From: Bacillota bacterium | GTDB taxonomy: Bacteria > Bacillota > Clostridia > Lachnospirales > Lachnospiraceae | Assembly: GCA_023408815.1 (NCBI GenBank) | Contig: JAEYJO010000072.1 | Span: forward strand, 1 to 40,868 | DNA: 40,868 nt | Direction: 5' to 3' | Part shown: positions 32,623-40,867 of the stretch, piece after piece | Layout: every line of letters begins with the position of its first letter | How positions within the stretch are numbered: position 1 is the stretch's first letter | Made by a program: the position numbers and the translations under genes | Notes under the pieces: generated by a model | What the model saw: only the letters and a program-made list of their open reading frames with translations | Told to the model about the DNA's origin: nothing | Database searches by the model: none

Positions 32623-34071
32623 ATGAATAAGATTCGTAAGAGGCTGCCCTTCCGCTCCAGGATTGCAGTGCGCTTGTGGCTGCTCATGATGCTTTTGGTG
32701 GCACTTGGCATAGCATTTATGTGGGTTGTGCAGATATTCCTGTTTGAGCGGAATTATGTGGATTCCACTGTGGCCGAAGTACAAAGCAGTTTACAGCCTA
32801 TTATTGAGAACATAAAAACGAAAGATCTCGCCGATCATGCGCATCTGCTCTCTTCTCTAAGTAAGTCCGTTAATGGAAAAATGATACTGATTGATGCTGA
32901 CGGGAATCCGATTGCGCTTTACAGTTTAGGATATAGGCTGCAAAAGGAAAATTCATGGGATTTTATATATGCATTTCTATATAACTTAAAGCATAGTGAA
33001 GAATATCAGCAGGTTTTGCAGGGAAAAACGTACCATAAAATTATTCGGGACGGGTCGGAACCGTTAGTACTTGAAATCGGCATTCCTGTGACGTACGAAG
33101 ACCGGCAGGCTTTGATTGTTTTGTATCATTCAATGGATCAACTGCATACGGTGCTTCGCATCAACCGGAGCCAGCTTGTGACGCTAAGCATAATACTGTC
33201 ACTGGCTGCCGCTATGCTGGCTGCATTGCTGTCCCGCCATTTTGTGAAACCAATTCACATTATAAAGAGCACGGTAGACGAACTTGCAAGAGGCAAATTA
33301 ACCGCAACACCGGGGCTTTCCCTGAATGATGAGCTCGGACAACTGTCCGATTCGGTAGACGAGCTTAGTCAGGCTCTTCAACGAGTGGATGTTCTTCGCA
33401 AAGAGGTTATAGCCAATGTGTCCCATGAGCTGCGCTCACCTCTGGCCCTAATCAGGGGTTATGCCGAAATGGTGCGGGATATCAGCTGGAAAAATGATGA
33501 AAAGCGTAATGAGGACCTTAATCTTATTATACAGGAAGCCGGACGGATGAGCGAGATGGTCAGCGATATCATGGATTACTCCCAGCTACAGGCCGGATAT
33601 ATCCAACTAAAAAAGGACTGGTACAATCTGTATGAGATTGTTGAGTCAGAGGCAGCTCATTGCGAACAAAATGCTGCGCAATATGATATCACGGTTCAAT
33701 TGGAGAGTGCTCAGAAGGATATTCCCGTCAATGTAGATGCGATGAAAATTTGCCAGGTAATGCGGAATCTGCTGAATAATGCCGTCAATCATACCGCGGA
33801 TGGGGGAATAATCTCCGTAGTGATTGAGACACCGGATAACGGGATACGGGTGTCTGTTATCAATCCGGGTGAACCGATTCCGGAGGAGGATCGGGCAATT
33901 ATCTGGGAAAGATATCAATGCAGTCGACATCATAGCGGACGTAAAAAGGGAACCGGTATCGGTCTTTCTATCGTCAGCACGTTTTTAAAGGCTCATGGTA
34001 TGTACTATGGTGTAGACTGTAAAGAAGCACTAACCACTTTCTGGTTCGAGTATCCAAGTCAAAGTAATTAA
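32623..34071 (+). CDS. Sensor histidine kinase
   Basis: The ~482-residue membrane sensor has a helix near residues 15-42, an extracytoplasmic domain of ~120 residues, a second helix (TLSIILSLAAAMLAALLSRHF), a HAMP domain (KPIHIIKSTVDELARGKL) and a dimerisation/phosphorylation domain with H268 (ANVSHELRSPL). The ATP-binding domain follows with N box (MRNLLNNAVNHT), a G1-like segment and G2 (GTGIGLSIV). ATG 32623 overlaps the restored stop of the regulator gene, a common coupled arrangement; the open frame begins at 32596. The pair lies upstream of the DUF362 lipoprotein and permease genes and may control them. Confidence 0.9.
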   Translation: MNKIRKRLPFRSRIAVRLWLLMMLLVALGIAFMWVVQIFLFERNYVDSTVAEVQSSLQPIIENIKTKDLADHAHLLSSLSKSVNGKMILIDADGNPIALYSLGYRLQKENSWDFIYAFLYNLKHSEEYQQVLQGKTYHKIIRDGSEPLVLEIGIPVTYEDRQALIVLYHSMDQLHTVLRINRSQLVTLSIILSLAAAMLAALLSRHFVKPIHIIKSTVDELARGKLTATPGLSLNDELGQLSDSVDELSQALQRVDVLRKEVIANVSHELRSPLALIRGYAEMVRDISWKNDEKRNEDLNLIIQEAGRMSEMVSDIMDYSQLQAGYIQLKKDWYNLYEIVESEAAHCEQNAAQYDITVQLESAQKDIPVNVDAMKICQVMRNLLNNAVNHTADGGIISVVIETPDNGIRVSVINPGEPIPEEDRAIIWERYQCSRHHSGRKKGTGIGLSIVSTFLKAHGMYYGVDCKEALTTFWFEYPSQSN

Positions 34072-34205
34072 TATATCTTCATATAAATCTACCTTTTTTC
34101 TCACAGAATTCTCACATTTTTACATTAAGTTTGAGGTATCTGATCAGGATATACCTACTGCAAAGAACATGTGAAAAAGAATAATCAGGATGGAGGGTAT
34201 GAGAT

Positions 34206-35240
34206 ATGAAATGGAAAAAAGTTATTGGTTTTGTTTTAATACTTGTGGTAATGTTTTCCCTCGCAGCATGCGGAAACGCGCAGAGTAGCAGTAATGAAGC
34301 TGATACAGAAGCGGAAAGTTCGGAAGTGGAAAGTCCGGAAGTGGAAAATGAAGTAACTCAATTACCAAAGGAAACACCAAAAGTTTGCATGACGACCGAT
34401 ATCAGTCCGGAAGGTTTGATGGCTGTTTATGAAGCAATGGGCTGGACACCGGAAGGAAAGGTTGCTGTGAAGCTTAGTACAGGTGAACCACCCTCCGGTA
34501 ACTATCTGAAACCGGAATTGATTAAAGACCTGGTGCAGTCTGTGGACGGTACGATTGTGGAATGCAATACGGCATATGGCGGTTCCCGCGGGGAAACCGC
34601 TATGCATATGCAGGTAGCAAAGGATCATGGATTCACGGATATTGCGGAGGTAGATATTATGGATGCTGACGGATCAATAAGCCTTCCGGTAAATGGAGGA
34701 GCTCATCTGGAAGAAGATCTTGTAGGAGCCCACTTTGCAAATTATGATTCTTTTCTTGTGCTTTCTCATTTTAAGGGGCATCAGATGGCTGGCTTTGGAG
34801 GAGCAATTAAAAATATTTCCATAGGGATTGGTTCAAAAGAAGGAAAATGCCTGATACATACTGCAGGAAAGAGCAGTATAAGTATGTGGGGGGGAATTCA
34901 GGATGATTTTCTGGAATCAATGGCTGATGCCGGTAAGGCTGTTTCTGACAGTTTGGGGAATGGGAAGAATATTGCATATGTCAATGTTATGAACAGGATC
35001 AGTATAGACTGCGACTGCAATGGAAAACCGGCGGAACCGGATATCCACGATATTGGAATTCTTTCTTCAACCGATCCGGTGGCGCTTGATCAGGCATGTA
35101 TCGATCTTGTATATACTGCGGAAGGAAGAGAAAAGCTCGTAAACAGAATTGAACAACTGAATGGGCTTCATACACTGGAAAGTGCGGAAGAAATCGGACT
35201 TGGCAGCCGTGAGTATGAATTGGTGAATATTGATGATTGA
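34206..35240 (+). CDS. DUF362-domain lipoprotein
   Basis: A 344-residue secreted protein with a lipoprotein signal peptide: basic start, hydrophobic core and lipobox LAAC with acylated C22. An acidic Ser/Glu linker (EADTEAESSEVESPEVENE) follows and then a DUF362 domain with CNTAYGGSRGETAMHMQVAKDHGF, FKGHQMAGFGGAIKNISIG and STDPVALDQACIDLVY. Most DUF362 proteins are cytoplasmic and ferredoxin-linked. Here there is no 4Fe-4S motif, but conserved Cys (C in VEC, GKC, DCDC) and His remain outside the membrane, suggestive of metal or cofactor binding. GGATGGAGGG serves as ribosome binding site. The permease gene overlaps its end. Confidence 0.85.
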   Translation: MKWKKVIGFVLILVVMFSLAACGNAQSSSNEADTEAESSEVESPEVENEVTQLPKETPKVCMTTDISPEGLMAVYEAMGWTPEGKVAVKLSTGEPPSGNYLKPELIKDLVQSVDGTIVECNTAYGGSRGETAMHMQVAKDHGFTDIAEVDIMDADGSISLPVNGGAHLEEDLVGAHFANYDSFLVLSHFKGHQMAGFGGAIKNISIGIGSKEGKCLIHTAGKSSISMWGGIQDDFLESMADAGKAVSDSLGNGKNIAYVNVMNRISIDCDCNGKPAEPDIHDIGILSSTDPVALDQACIDLVYTAEGREKLVNRIEQLNGLHTLESAEEIGLGSREYELVNIDD

Positions 35241-36129
35241 TATATTGCATAGAGAATTCGTTTATCTATGGTATTATTTTAGTATTCAATTGAATCAGAT
35301 TTTTGAGTACTGGTTGCTGGGTATGGTCATCGGGTCGGTAGTGTCTGTGTTCGGCAAAGAACGGATACATAATTTGTTCAATCGTTTAAAAGATAAAAGG
35401 ATGGGGGTATTGGGTATCGTACCGGCATGCTTACTCGGTATAGCTTCACCACTCTGTATGTATGGAACAATTCCGATTGCAGCATCCTTTTCCGCTAAGG
35501 GAATGAGAGATGACTGGCTGGCTGCTTTTATGATGTCCTCTATCTTACTCAACCCACAGCTGATTATTTATAGCGCTGCGCTGGGAACGAAGGCATTGAT
35601 CGTGCGGATATCGTCTTGTCTTCTGTGCGGCATCTTAGCAGGGCTACTGGTACACGTATTCTGCCGGAAAACCTCTTTTTTTAACTTTTCTTCCATTGCA
35701 GAAGTGAAAAGCCGTGATACAGACCCTAATATACTGCTGCGCTTACTTAAAAATTTCGGACGGAATGTGAAAGCAACCTGGCTGTATTTTCTTTTAGGGA
35801 TTGTACTATCTGCTTTGTTCCAAAGATATGTGCCGACAGATGCTTTTGTTAAACTGTTTGGCAGCAACGAGGGATTTGGCGTGCTGATGGCAGCTACCAT
35901 CGGTGTTCCGCTTTACATGTGCGGAGGCGGAACCATCCCCCTTATACAGCAGTGGCTTTATGACGGTATGAGTATGGGATCCGCTGCAGCATTCATGCTT
36001 ACCGGACCAGCTACAAAAATCACCAATTTAGGCGCTGTTAAAATTGTATTGGGTATCCGGCAGTTTATAATATATTTGCTGTATGTGATAATTTTTGCAT
36101 TTATAACAGGACTAATCATAAACATTTGA
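35233..36129 (+). CDS. Permease, DUF318/ArsP-like
   Basis: The 298-residue membrane protein has about eight hydrophobic segments in two homologous halves, each with a small motif (PLCMYGTIPIAASF and PLYMCGGGTIPLIQQW) as in the DUF318/ArsP permease family, which includes organoarsenical exporters. The two cysteines (C in SPLCMYG and YMCGGG) are well placed to bind a thiophilic metal or metalloid in the pore. ATG 35233 overlaps the lipoprotein gene by 8 nt, so the two proteins are co-translated and probably cooperate. The substrate is unknown; other cations or thiol compounds are equally possible. Confidence 0.85.
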   Translation: MIDILHREFVYLWYYFSIQLNQIFEYWLLGMVIGSVVSVFGKERIHNLFNRLKDKRMGVLGIVPACLLGIASPLCMYGTIPIAASFSAKGMRDDWLAAFMMSSILLNPQLIIYSAALGTKALIVRISSCLLCGILAGLLVHVFCRKTSFFNFSSIAEVKSRDTDPNILLRLLKNFGRNVKATWLYFLLGIVLSALFQRYVPTDAFVKLFGSNEGFGVLMAATIGVPLYMCGGGTIPLIQQWLYDGMSMGSAAAFMLTGPATKITNLGAVKIVLGIRQFIIYLLYVIIFAFITGLIINI

Positions 36130-36241
36130 ATATCAACCGCAATTATTTGGTTTTGTTCCTGTTAGTGATGAAAGGTACGAATGGAATATATGATTTTTTC
36201 TGTATTCTATGGTATGATAAATGCAAATAAGGAGTTTTGTG

Positions 36242-36448
36242 ATGGATATAGCAGTTTTGGCGGATATACACGGAAATTATATTGCACTCGACAAATGTAT
36301 AAAATATGCGGAAAAAAGAAATATCGATACCTTTTTATTTTTGGGGGATTATGTGGGTGAACTGGCCTATCCTGAGAAGGCAATGGGGATGCTGTTTTAC
36401 GCATATAATCATTTGTCGAAGAAGGATATCTGTTGTTTGTCTCACTAA
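36242..36448 (+). pseudogene. Metallophosphoesterase, C-terminally truncated fragment
   Basis: The 68-residue frame starts MDIAVLADIHGNYIALDKCI and contains FLFLGDYVGELAYPEKAMGML, the first two metal-binding motifs (D-x-H and G-D-x-x) of calcineurin-like phosphoesterases of ~250 residues. After ML the sequence is unrelated and stops, so the other metal ligands are missing and the product cannot be active. AAGGAG precedes ATG 36242, so the 5' part is preserved. The 38 bp before the next gene carry that gene's ribosome binding site. Confidence 0.85.
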
Positions 36449-36486
36449 AAAGGAAAGTGTATAACCGTAAAGGGGAAAGGAACGCT

Positions 36487-36963
36487 ATGGATGCTTATGA
36501 AACGGCAATTGCCGTAATGAAGGAATTATTTTCGAGAGATTACCAGTTCGCGTTGGCTACAGCAAAGGGCCATGTGCCGTCGCTTCGTTTTGTAGACAGT
36601 TATTTTGACGGGAGCTGTTTCTATATAGTGACTTACGGACAATCCCAGAAGGTCAAGGAAATCAGGGAGAACAGCTCTGTCGCACTATGCGGCAGGAAGC
36701 TTCATTCATTTAGTGGAAAGGCCTATGACATCGGACATCCCCTTAAGCCGGAAAATGCTGAAATCAGGGAGAAATTAATAGAGGTATTTGAAAACTGGTA
36801 TTTCAGACACAATAATGAAGCGGATGAAAATATGTGTTATGTGAGGATAGAACCGGCCTCCGGCTTTTTCCATAAAAACGGGAAAGGGTATAAGGTGGAC
36901 TTCGTAAACCGGACGGCAGAGGAATTCCCTTTTGACTTCGATATTGCGTTGACAGAAGAATAA
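36487..36963 (+). CDS. Pyridoxamine 5'-phosphate oxidase-fold protein
   Basis: The 158-residue flavin-binding split-barrel protein (YQFALATAKGHVPSLRFVDSYFDGSCFYIVTYG, SVALCGRKLHSFSGKAYDIGHPL) resembles small FMN-binding oxidoreductases of the PNPOx-like group. These often reduce or bind flavin or heme and have varied, often unknown roles. ATG 36487 is chosen over the upstream in-frame start at 36433 because GGGGAAAGGAACGCT precedes it. The gene lies upstream of the TetR/MFS pair but has its own transcription unit. Confidence 0.85.
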   Translation: MDAYETAIAVMKELFSRDYQFALATAKGHVPSLRFVDSYFDGSCFYIVTYGQSQKVKEIRENSSVALCGRKLHSFSGKAYDIGHPLKPENAEIREKLIEVFENWYFRHNNEADENMCYVRIEPASGFFHKNGKGYKVDFVNRTAEEFPFDFDIALTEE

Positions 36964-36980
36964 GTTCCTGATTAAAAGAC

Positions 36981-37032
36981 TTGCAAACATACCATCAGTA
37001 TGTTATGATGGCCATACATACCGATGGTATGT
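36981..37032 (+). promoter_or_regulatory. tetR promoter with two operators
   Basis: -35 TTGCAA (36981-36986) and -10 TATGAT (37004-37009) are 17 bp apart, and the whole spacer is the near-palindrome ACATACCATCAGTATGT. A second, perfect palindrome ACATACC-GAT-GGTATGT lies at 37016-37032 over the start site. Both are probable TetR binding sites and imply autoregulation. Confidence 0.85.
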
Positions 37033-37064
37033 TATGGTATAGTGAATTGTTGAGGTGAGATGAA

Positions 37065-37718
37065 ATGGCGAGAAACAAATACCCGGAGGAGACAATCAAT
37101 CTCATATTGGATGTTGCCTTCCGTTTATTCATGCAAAAGGGCTATGAGCATACTTCTATACAGGATATTATCGATAATCTGGGCGGACTCAGCAAAGGAG
37201 CAATTTATCATCATTTTAAATCGAAGGAAGAGATTTTGATTGCGGTAACAGACCGGATGACCTCAGACTCCAATCAAATATTAGCAGTTATCCGTGACCG
37301 TTCGGATATGAATGGAAAAGAAAAGCTGAAAGCCATCTTTAAGGAATCCATTCTGCGTCCGGTACAGAGCGATATTTTTACGGCGGCGCCTAATCTGGGT
37401 GAGAATCCCAGATTTATGTTTATAATGCTTCGCGATACGATAGACGAAGCGGTTCCCCTATACATTCGTCCAATCGTTGAGCAGGGGATAGCGGATGGCT
37501 CGATTCAGACACAATATCCCGCAGAGCTTTCTGAACTGATAGTGCTGGTCGCTAATTTCTGGCTCAATCCTATGATTTTTAACAGTACGCCTGAGGAGTG
37601 TTATCGAAAACTCATGGTGTTCGACCAAATGCTGCACGGCTTCGGACTGGATGTTTTGGATGCCGAAATGATAAATAGGCTGCAGGAGCTGGCGCAGATT
37701 TATCAGGATAGTAAATAG
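37065..37718 (+). CDS. TetR-family transcriptional regulator
   Basis: The 217-residue regulator has a clear TetR helix-turn-helix (AFRLFMQKGYEHTSIQDIIDNLGGLSKGAIYHHFKSKEEIL) and a helical effector domain. GAGGTGAG precedes ATG 37065. Palindromic operators (ACATACC-N3-GGTATGT type) sit on its own promoter and a related one before the MFS gene at 37824, so it likely represses both and responds to a pump substrate. Confidence 0.92.
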   Translation: MARNKYPEETINLILDVAFRLFMQKGYEHTSIQDIIDNLGGLSKGAIYHHFKSKEEILIAVTDRMTSDSNQILAVIRDRSDMNGKEKLKAIFKESILRPVQSDIFTAAPNLGENPRFMFIMLRDTIDEAVPLYIRPIVEQGIADGSIQTQYPAELSELIVLVANFWLNPMIFNSTPEECYRKLMVFDQMLHGFGLDVLDAEMINRLQELAQIYQDSK

Positions 37719-37788
37719 AATAGCAAATATATTTGAATTAAATAAGAAAAGCCTTTCATATGCGCTTTTTTTATTTTTTAAAATATAC

Positions 37789-37805
37789 ATACCGACGTTC
37801 GGTAT
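37789..37805 (+). promoter_or_regulatory. Operator before the MFS gene
   Basis: The perfect palindrome ATACCGA-CGT-TCGGTAT, preceded by AC, shares the ACATACCGA half with the sites upstream of tetR. It lies just before the ribosome binding site of the MFS gene, so the same TetR protein probably controls it. A T-rich run at 37766-37780 lies just upstream. Confidence 0.8.
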
Positions 37806-37823
37806 TAAAAGGAGATTATGATT

Positions 37824-39062
37824 ATGAATCAAAAGCTATTTTCCAAGGATTTTATTCTAGTAACAGTGGGACAGATTATCTCCCTCTTCGGCAATGCGGC
37901 CCTTAGGTTCGCCCTTCCTCTATATCTGCTGAATCAAACTGGTTCTTCCGCACTTTACGGAACGGTTACCGCTTGCGCTTTTATCCCGGCAATTCTTCTC
38001 TCGCCGGCAGGAGGTATCATCGCGGACAGAGTGAACAAACGAAATATCATGGTCATATTGGACTTTCTTACTTCGGCGCTCATATTGATATTCTATCTAA
38101 GTATGGGGAGAGCAAATATCATCCTTTTGATCGGAGGTATGCTTATGATCTTATATGGTATTGCCGGATTTTATCAGCCGTCGGTGCAAGCCAGCGTTCC
38201 TGCATTGGTCGGCAAGGATAAACTCATGACAGCCAATTCTATTATCAATTCCATCAGTTCACTTTCCTCTTTGCTGGGACCGGTACTGGGTGGTATTTTA
38301 TATAGCTTATATGGCCTTAAGACGGTGCTCATACTTTGCTTTGCCTGCTTTCTGCTTGCCGCGGTTATGGAGATTTTTATTGTGATTCCCTTTGAAAAGA
38401 GAGAGCGCGGAAAAAACATATGGGAAACGGTAAGATGTGATTTTGCAGAAAGTCTTTTTTTCATTCGAAAAGAGAAACCTATTATCGGAAAGGTTCTGTT
38501 TGTGGTTTGTGCAATCAATCTGTTTATGTCGGCGATGATTATCGTAGGTTTGCCCTACCTGATTACGGAGGTACTTAGCTTTTCCCCTGAGCAGGCGAAC
38601 AGGCTCTATGGGTTTGCGGAAGGTGCGCTGGCAGCAGGGGGAATCGCGGGAGGGATTCTTACGGGAATTTTTGCAAAAAGGATGGCTGTTAAAAAAGCCG
38701 GACATTTGCTGCTGGCATGTGCCGTCTGCGTTTTTCCTATCGGAATATCCTTGGCAACTAGTTCCTCTGATATTGTAAACTACATAGTGATAAGCATATG
38801 CTGCTTTATTCTTATGGCAATTTCCACCATGTTCACGATACAAATGCTTTCCTTTGTCCAAGCGGAAACGCCGCCTGGTATTGTCGGTAAGGTAATTGCG
38901 TTAATTCTTACGGCTTCCATGTGTGCACAGCCGATAGGCAGTGCCTTCTACGGTATCCTTTTTGAAAGCTGGAAAGGTTTTGAGCATGCAGTAGTGCTGC
39001 TTGCAGGGACAATATCTCTTGGAATCGCTATTGGAACAAAAAAAATATTTAGAAGTCTATGA
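37824..39062 (+). CDS. MFS drug-efflux-type transporter
   Basis: The ~412-residue protein has twelve hydrophobic segments and the start ILVTVGQIISLFGNAALRFALPLYLLNQTGSSALYG of the MFS_3 / macrolide-efflux-like family. GGIIADRVNKRNIMVILD gives the conserved MFS motif A. AAAAGGAGA at 37807-37815 fits ATG 37824 better than ATG 37818. The upstream operator links it to the TetR protein. Export of a lipophilic compound is likely; the substrate is unknown. Confidence 0.9.
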   Translation: MNQKLFSKDFILVTVGQIISLFGNAALRFALPLYLLNQTGSSALYGTVTACAFIPAILLSPAGGIIADRVNKRNIMVILDFLTSALILIFYLSMGRANIILLIGGMLMILYGIAGFYQPSVQASVPALVGKDKLMTANSIINSISSLSSLLGPVLGGILYSLYGLKTVLILCFACFLLAAVMEIFIVIPFEKRERGKNIWETVRCDFAESLFFIRKEKPIIGKVLFVVCAINLFMSAMIIVGLPYLITEVLSFSPEQANRLYGFAEGALAAGGIAGGILTGIFAKRMAVKKAGHLLLACAVCVFPIGISLATSSSDIVNYIVISICCFILMAISTMFTIQMLSFVQAETPPGIVGKVIALILTASMCAQPIGSAFYGILFESWKGFEHAVVLLAGTISLGIAIGTKKIFRSL

Positions 39063-39125
39063 TTTAGAATTAAATGAAAAATTTTAAAAAATCTGTTATA
39101 ATACAAAATGGAGGTTGTAAGAAAA

Positions 39126-39303
39126 CCGTTACTATTCGCACAGCAACTTAACACGTGATGTTAAGTTGTGTAAGAACATGATTCAAGAGATGATTTCTGC
39201 TTCGCGTAGCGAATTAAAATGCAGAAATCATGGGTTGCTGTGAACGGAGTGATCAGTATCGAAAAACACAGCCTATAAGTTCAAGAATATTTTTGATACT
39301 TAC
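39126..39303 (+). promoter_or_regulatory. Multi-hairpin leader upstream of mgsA
   Basis: An outer 9-bp stem (CACAGCAAC 39139-39147 with GTTGCTGTG 39234-39242; extended by CCGTT/AACGG across a bulge) encloses two hairpins: AACTTAACA/TGTTAAGTT (39145-39167, overlapping the outer stem) and an 11-bp ATGATTTCTGC/GCAGAAATCAT (39190-39231) with an inner TTCGC/GCGAA. Another AAGTTCAA/TTGATACTT hairpin follows at 39278-39303. A TATAAT box at 39097-39102 is a plausible promoter. There is no T tract, so this may be an mRNA leader or an extragenic palindromic repeat. Confidence 0.55.
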
Positions 39304-39345
39304 AAATGCTTAAAATTATACGTAAAGTAAGGAGAAACGAATTGC

Positions 39346-39828
39346 ATGGAAAAAGACTTTATCACACTTACAATTGGAAAACAGAAAAATATCGCGCTGA
39401 TTGCTCATGATGCCAAAAAGGCCGATTTGATCAAATGGTGTCAGGATAACAGGGAGATATTAAAGGGGCATTTCCTTTGCGGAACGGGTACGACGGCCCA
39501 TATGATCACGGACAGCACCGGGCTTCCTGTAAGAGGATATAACAGCGGCCCGTTAGGCGGAGACCAACAGATAGGCGCGAAGATCGTAGAAGGAAGGATC
39601 GATTTTGTAATATTCTTCTCGGATCCGCTGACAGCGGCGCCTCACGATCCCGATGTCAAGGCTTTGCTCAGAATTTCCCAGGTGTACGACATACCAATTG
39701 CGAATAATAGAGCGACCGCTGACTTTCTCATTCAGTCAAAACTGATGAATGAAAGCTATGATCACGATGTTATCAACTTCAGCAAGAATATTGCTGAAAG
39801 GGCGACTAGTATGAAGGAGAATGCTTAA
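39346..39828 (+). CDS. mgsA: Methylglyoxal synthase
   Basis: The 160-residue cytoplasmic enzyme converts dihydroxyacetone phosphate to methylglyoxal and phosphate, a bypass that relieves phosphate limitation of glycolysis. Family motifs are complete: IALIAHDAKK, FLCGTGTTAHMI, GYNSGPLGGDQQIGA (catalytic Asp) and FFSDPLTAAPHDPDVKALLR. AAGGAGAAACG precedes ATG 39346. The length matches the family. A long hairpin-rich leader precedes it, and a convergent GntR gene follows 25 nt downstream. Confidence 0.95.
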   Translation: MEKDFITLTIGKQKNIALIAHDAKKADLIKWCQDNREILKGHFLCGTGTTAHMITDSTGLPVRGYNSGPLGGDQQIGAKIVEGRIDFVIFFSDPLTAAPHDPDVKALLRISQVYDIPIANNRATADFLIQSKLMNESYDHDVINFSKNIAERATSMKENA

Positions 39829-39853
39829 ACAGTCAAATATAAAATAATAAATA

Positions 39854-40516
39854 TTAGTTGAGCGTAGTTAGAATGCGCTCCCCCACCTTTTTTACATGCT
39901 CCCGCATAGCCAACACGGCGAATTCCTTTTGATTATTTTCCAGGAAGCGAATGATAGAGGCATGCTCTTCTATAGCGTTTTCCTTATAGGGAGGTAAAGT
40001 TCCGGATAAGATATTGATTCTTATCATAATGGGCCCCAGATTTTCTATTGTTTCCACTAAAATAGAGTTGTCGCACATATGAGCTATTTCGTTGTGGAAC
40101 ATAGTATCGAGAAGGGCATATTGATAATTATCTTCCGAATGCTTTTCTACCAATTCGCGCTGAGCCTTCTGAATTTCCTTTATCTTATGTAGTTTCTCTG
40201 CGGCGATGGGAAAGGAAATAAGTTCGATTCCAAGAGGCTCCAGATTAGACCTCATAACGGTGATATCGTCCACGTCCTTCTGCGTAATGGTGGACACATA
40301 GATATGTCCCGTTACATCACAAGCGGCAAGCTTTTCATATACGAGCTGCTGCAGGGCGGAACGAATGGGGGTACGGCTTATGGACAGAGTAGCGCTAAGC
40401 TGTTCTTCCGTCAACGGTGTACCCGGCTCTAATTTATTTAGCAATATGGCTTCTTTTATAGAATTATAAGCTTGTTCTTTCAAAGTGAGCGTTTTTTGAA
40501 TGGGCTGTAGTTTCAT
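39854..40516 (-). CDS. GntR-family regulator (FCD/FadR-like)
   Basis: The 220-residue regulator has an N-terminal GntR winged helix (QAYNSIKEAILLNKLEPGTPLTEEQLSATLSISRTPIRSALQQL) and an FCD effector domain with metal-binding histidines (DTMFHNEIAHMCDN, EHASIIRFL, REHVKKVGE). Such proteins bind small carboxylates. ATG 40516 follows AGAGAGGA; the frame reaches a GTG at 40543. Two similar operator-like sites lie upstream (40529-40546 and 40637-40654), the first overlapping its own ribosome binding region. The divergent target gene one would expect is not present. Confidence 0.92.
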   Translation of the reverse strand: MKLQPIQKTLTLKEQAYNSIKEAILLNKLEPGTPLTEEQLSATLSISRTPIRSALQQLVYEKLAACDVTGHIYVSTITQKDVDDITVMRSNLEPLGIELISFPIAAEKLHKIKEIQKAQRELVEKHSEDNYQYALLDTMFHNEIAHMCDNSILVETIENLGPIMIRINILSGTLPPYKENAIEEHASIIRFLENNQKEFAVLAMREHVKKVGERILTTLN

Positions 40517-40528
40517 AAAATATCCTCT

Positions 40529-40546
40529 CTGTATTCTGTACACATT
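40529..40546 (-). promoter_or_regulatory. GntR operator-like site 1
   Basis: On the minus strand this reads AATGTGTACAGAATACAG, differing at three positions from the site at 40637 in inverted orientation. It lies just upstream of the GntR start codon and would suit autoregulation. Confidence 0.65.
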
Positions 40547-40609
40547 TATAATAAAAATATTTTACTACATAATTTCTTGGTAATGCAACAAAAAAATAAA
40601 GATTTATAG

Positions 40610-40654
40610 TTGACAAGTGTAAAAAAGTATGTTAAAAATGTATACAGTACACAG
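40610..40654 (+). promoter_or_regulatory. Rightward promoter with GntR operator-like site 2
   Basis: TTGACA at 40610-40615 and TAAAAA at 40633-40638, 17 bp apart, are a plausible promoter pointing right. AATGTATACAGTACACAG (40637-40654) overlaps its -10 end and matches site 1. No gene follows on this strand, only a terminator 12 nt later. Confidence 0.6.
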
Positions 40655-40665
40655 AACTATAAAGC

Positions 40666-40700
40666 AAAGAGGCTTCTACGAATTCGTAGAGGCCTCTTTT
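40666..40700. terminator. Bidirectional terminator
   Basis: A near-perfect palindrome: AAAGAGGC and TCTACG arms at 40666-40680 mirrored around AATT, with T-rich ends on both strands. It can end the leftward gene entering from the right edge and the short rightward transcript. Confidence 0.85.
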
Positions 40701-40732
40701 ATCTTATTAGGATTAGTGTGTCAAAAGGTCCT

Positions 40733-40867
40733 TTATAAATACATTCTGGTCAATATGACCAAAACAAAAAGAACGACTGCGCCTATGTAAATATTTAGAA
40801 GTTCTTTCTCTGGATATTTGAGCCATAACAGAAAACAAAACTGTTTGAGCGCAGCGAGTTTTTTGTT
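40733..40867 (-). CDS. C-terminal end of a membrane protein (partial)
   Basis: Reading leftward from the window edge, an open frame gives 44 residues ending at TAA (40735-40733): KQFCFLLWLKYPEKELL then IYIGAVVLFVLVILTRMYL. The last 20 residues form a membrane helix with a short Arg-containing tail. The gene continues beyond the right edge, so no family can be named. The terminator at 40666-40700 is in the right place and orientation to end it. Confidence 0.6.
   Translation of the reverse strand, partial: NKKLAALKQFCFLLWLKYPEKELLNIYIGAVVLFVLVILTRMYL

Noticed and set aside
36433..36486. Upstream extension of the pyridoxamine-oxidase-like gene
   Set aside because: The extension overlaps the metallophosphoesterase fragment and includes the ribosome binding site of the ATG at 36487.
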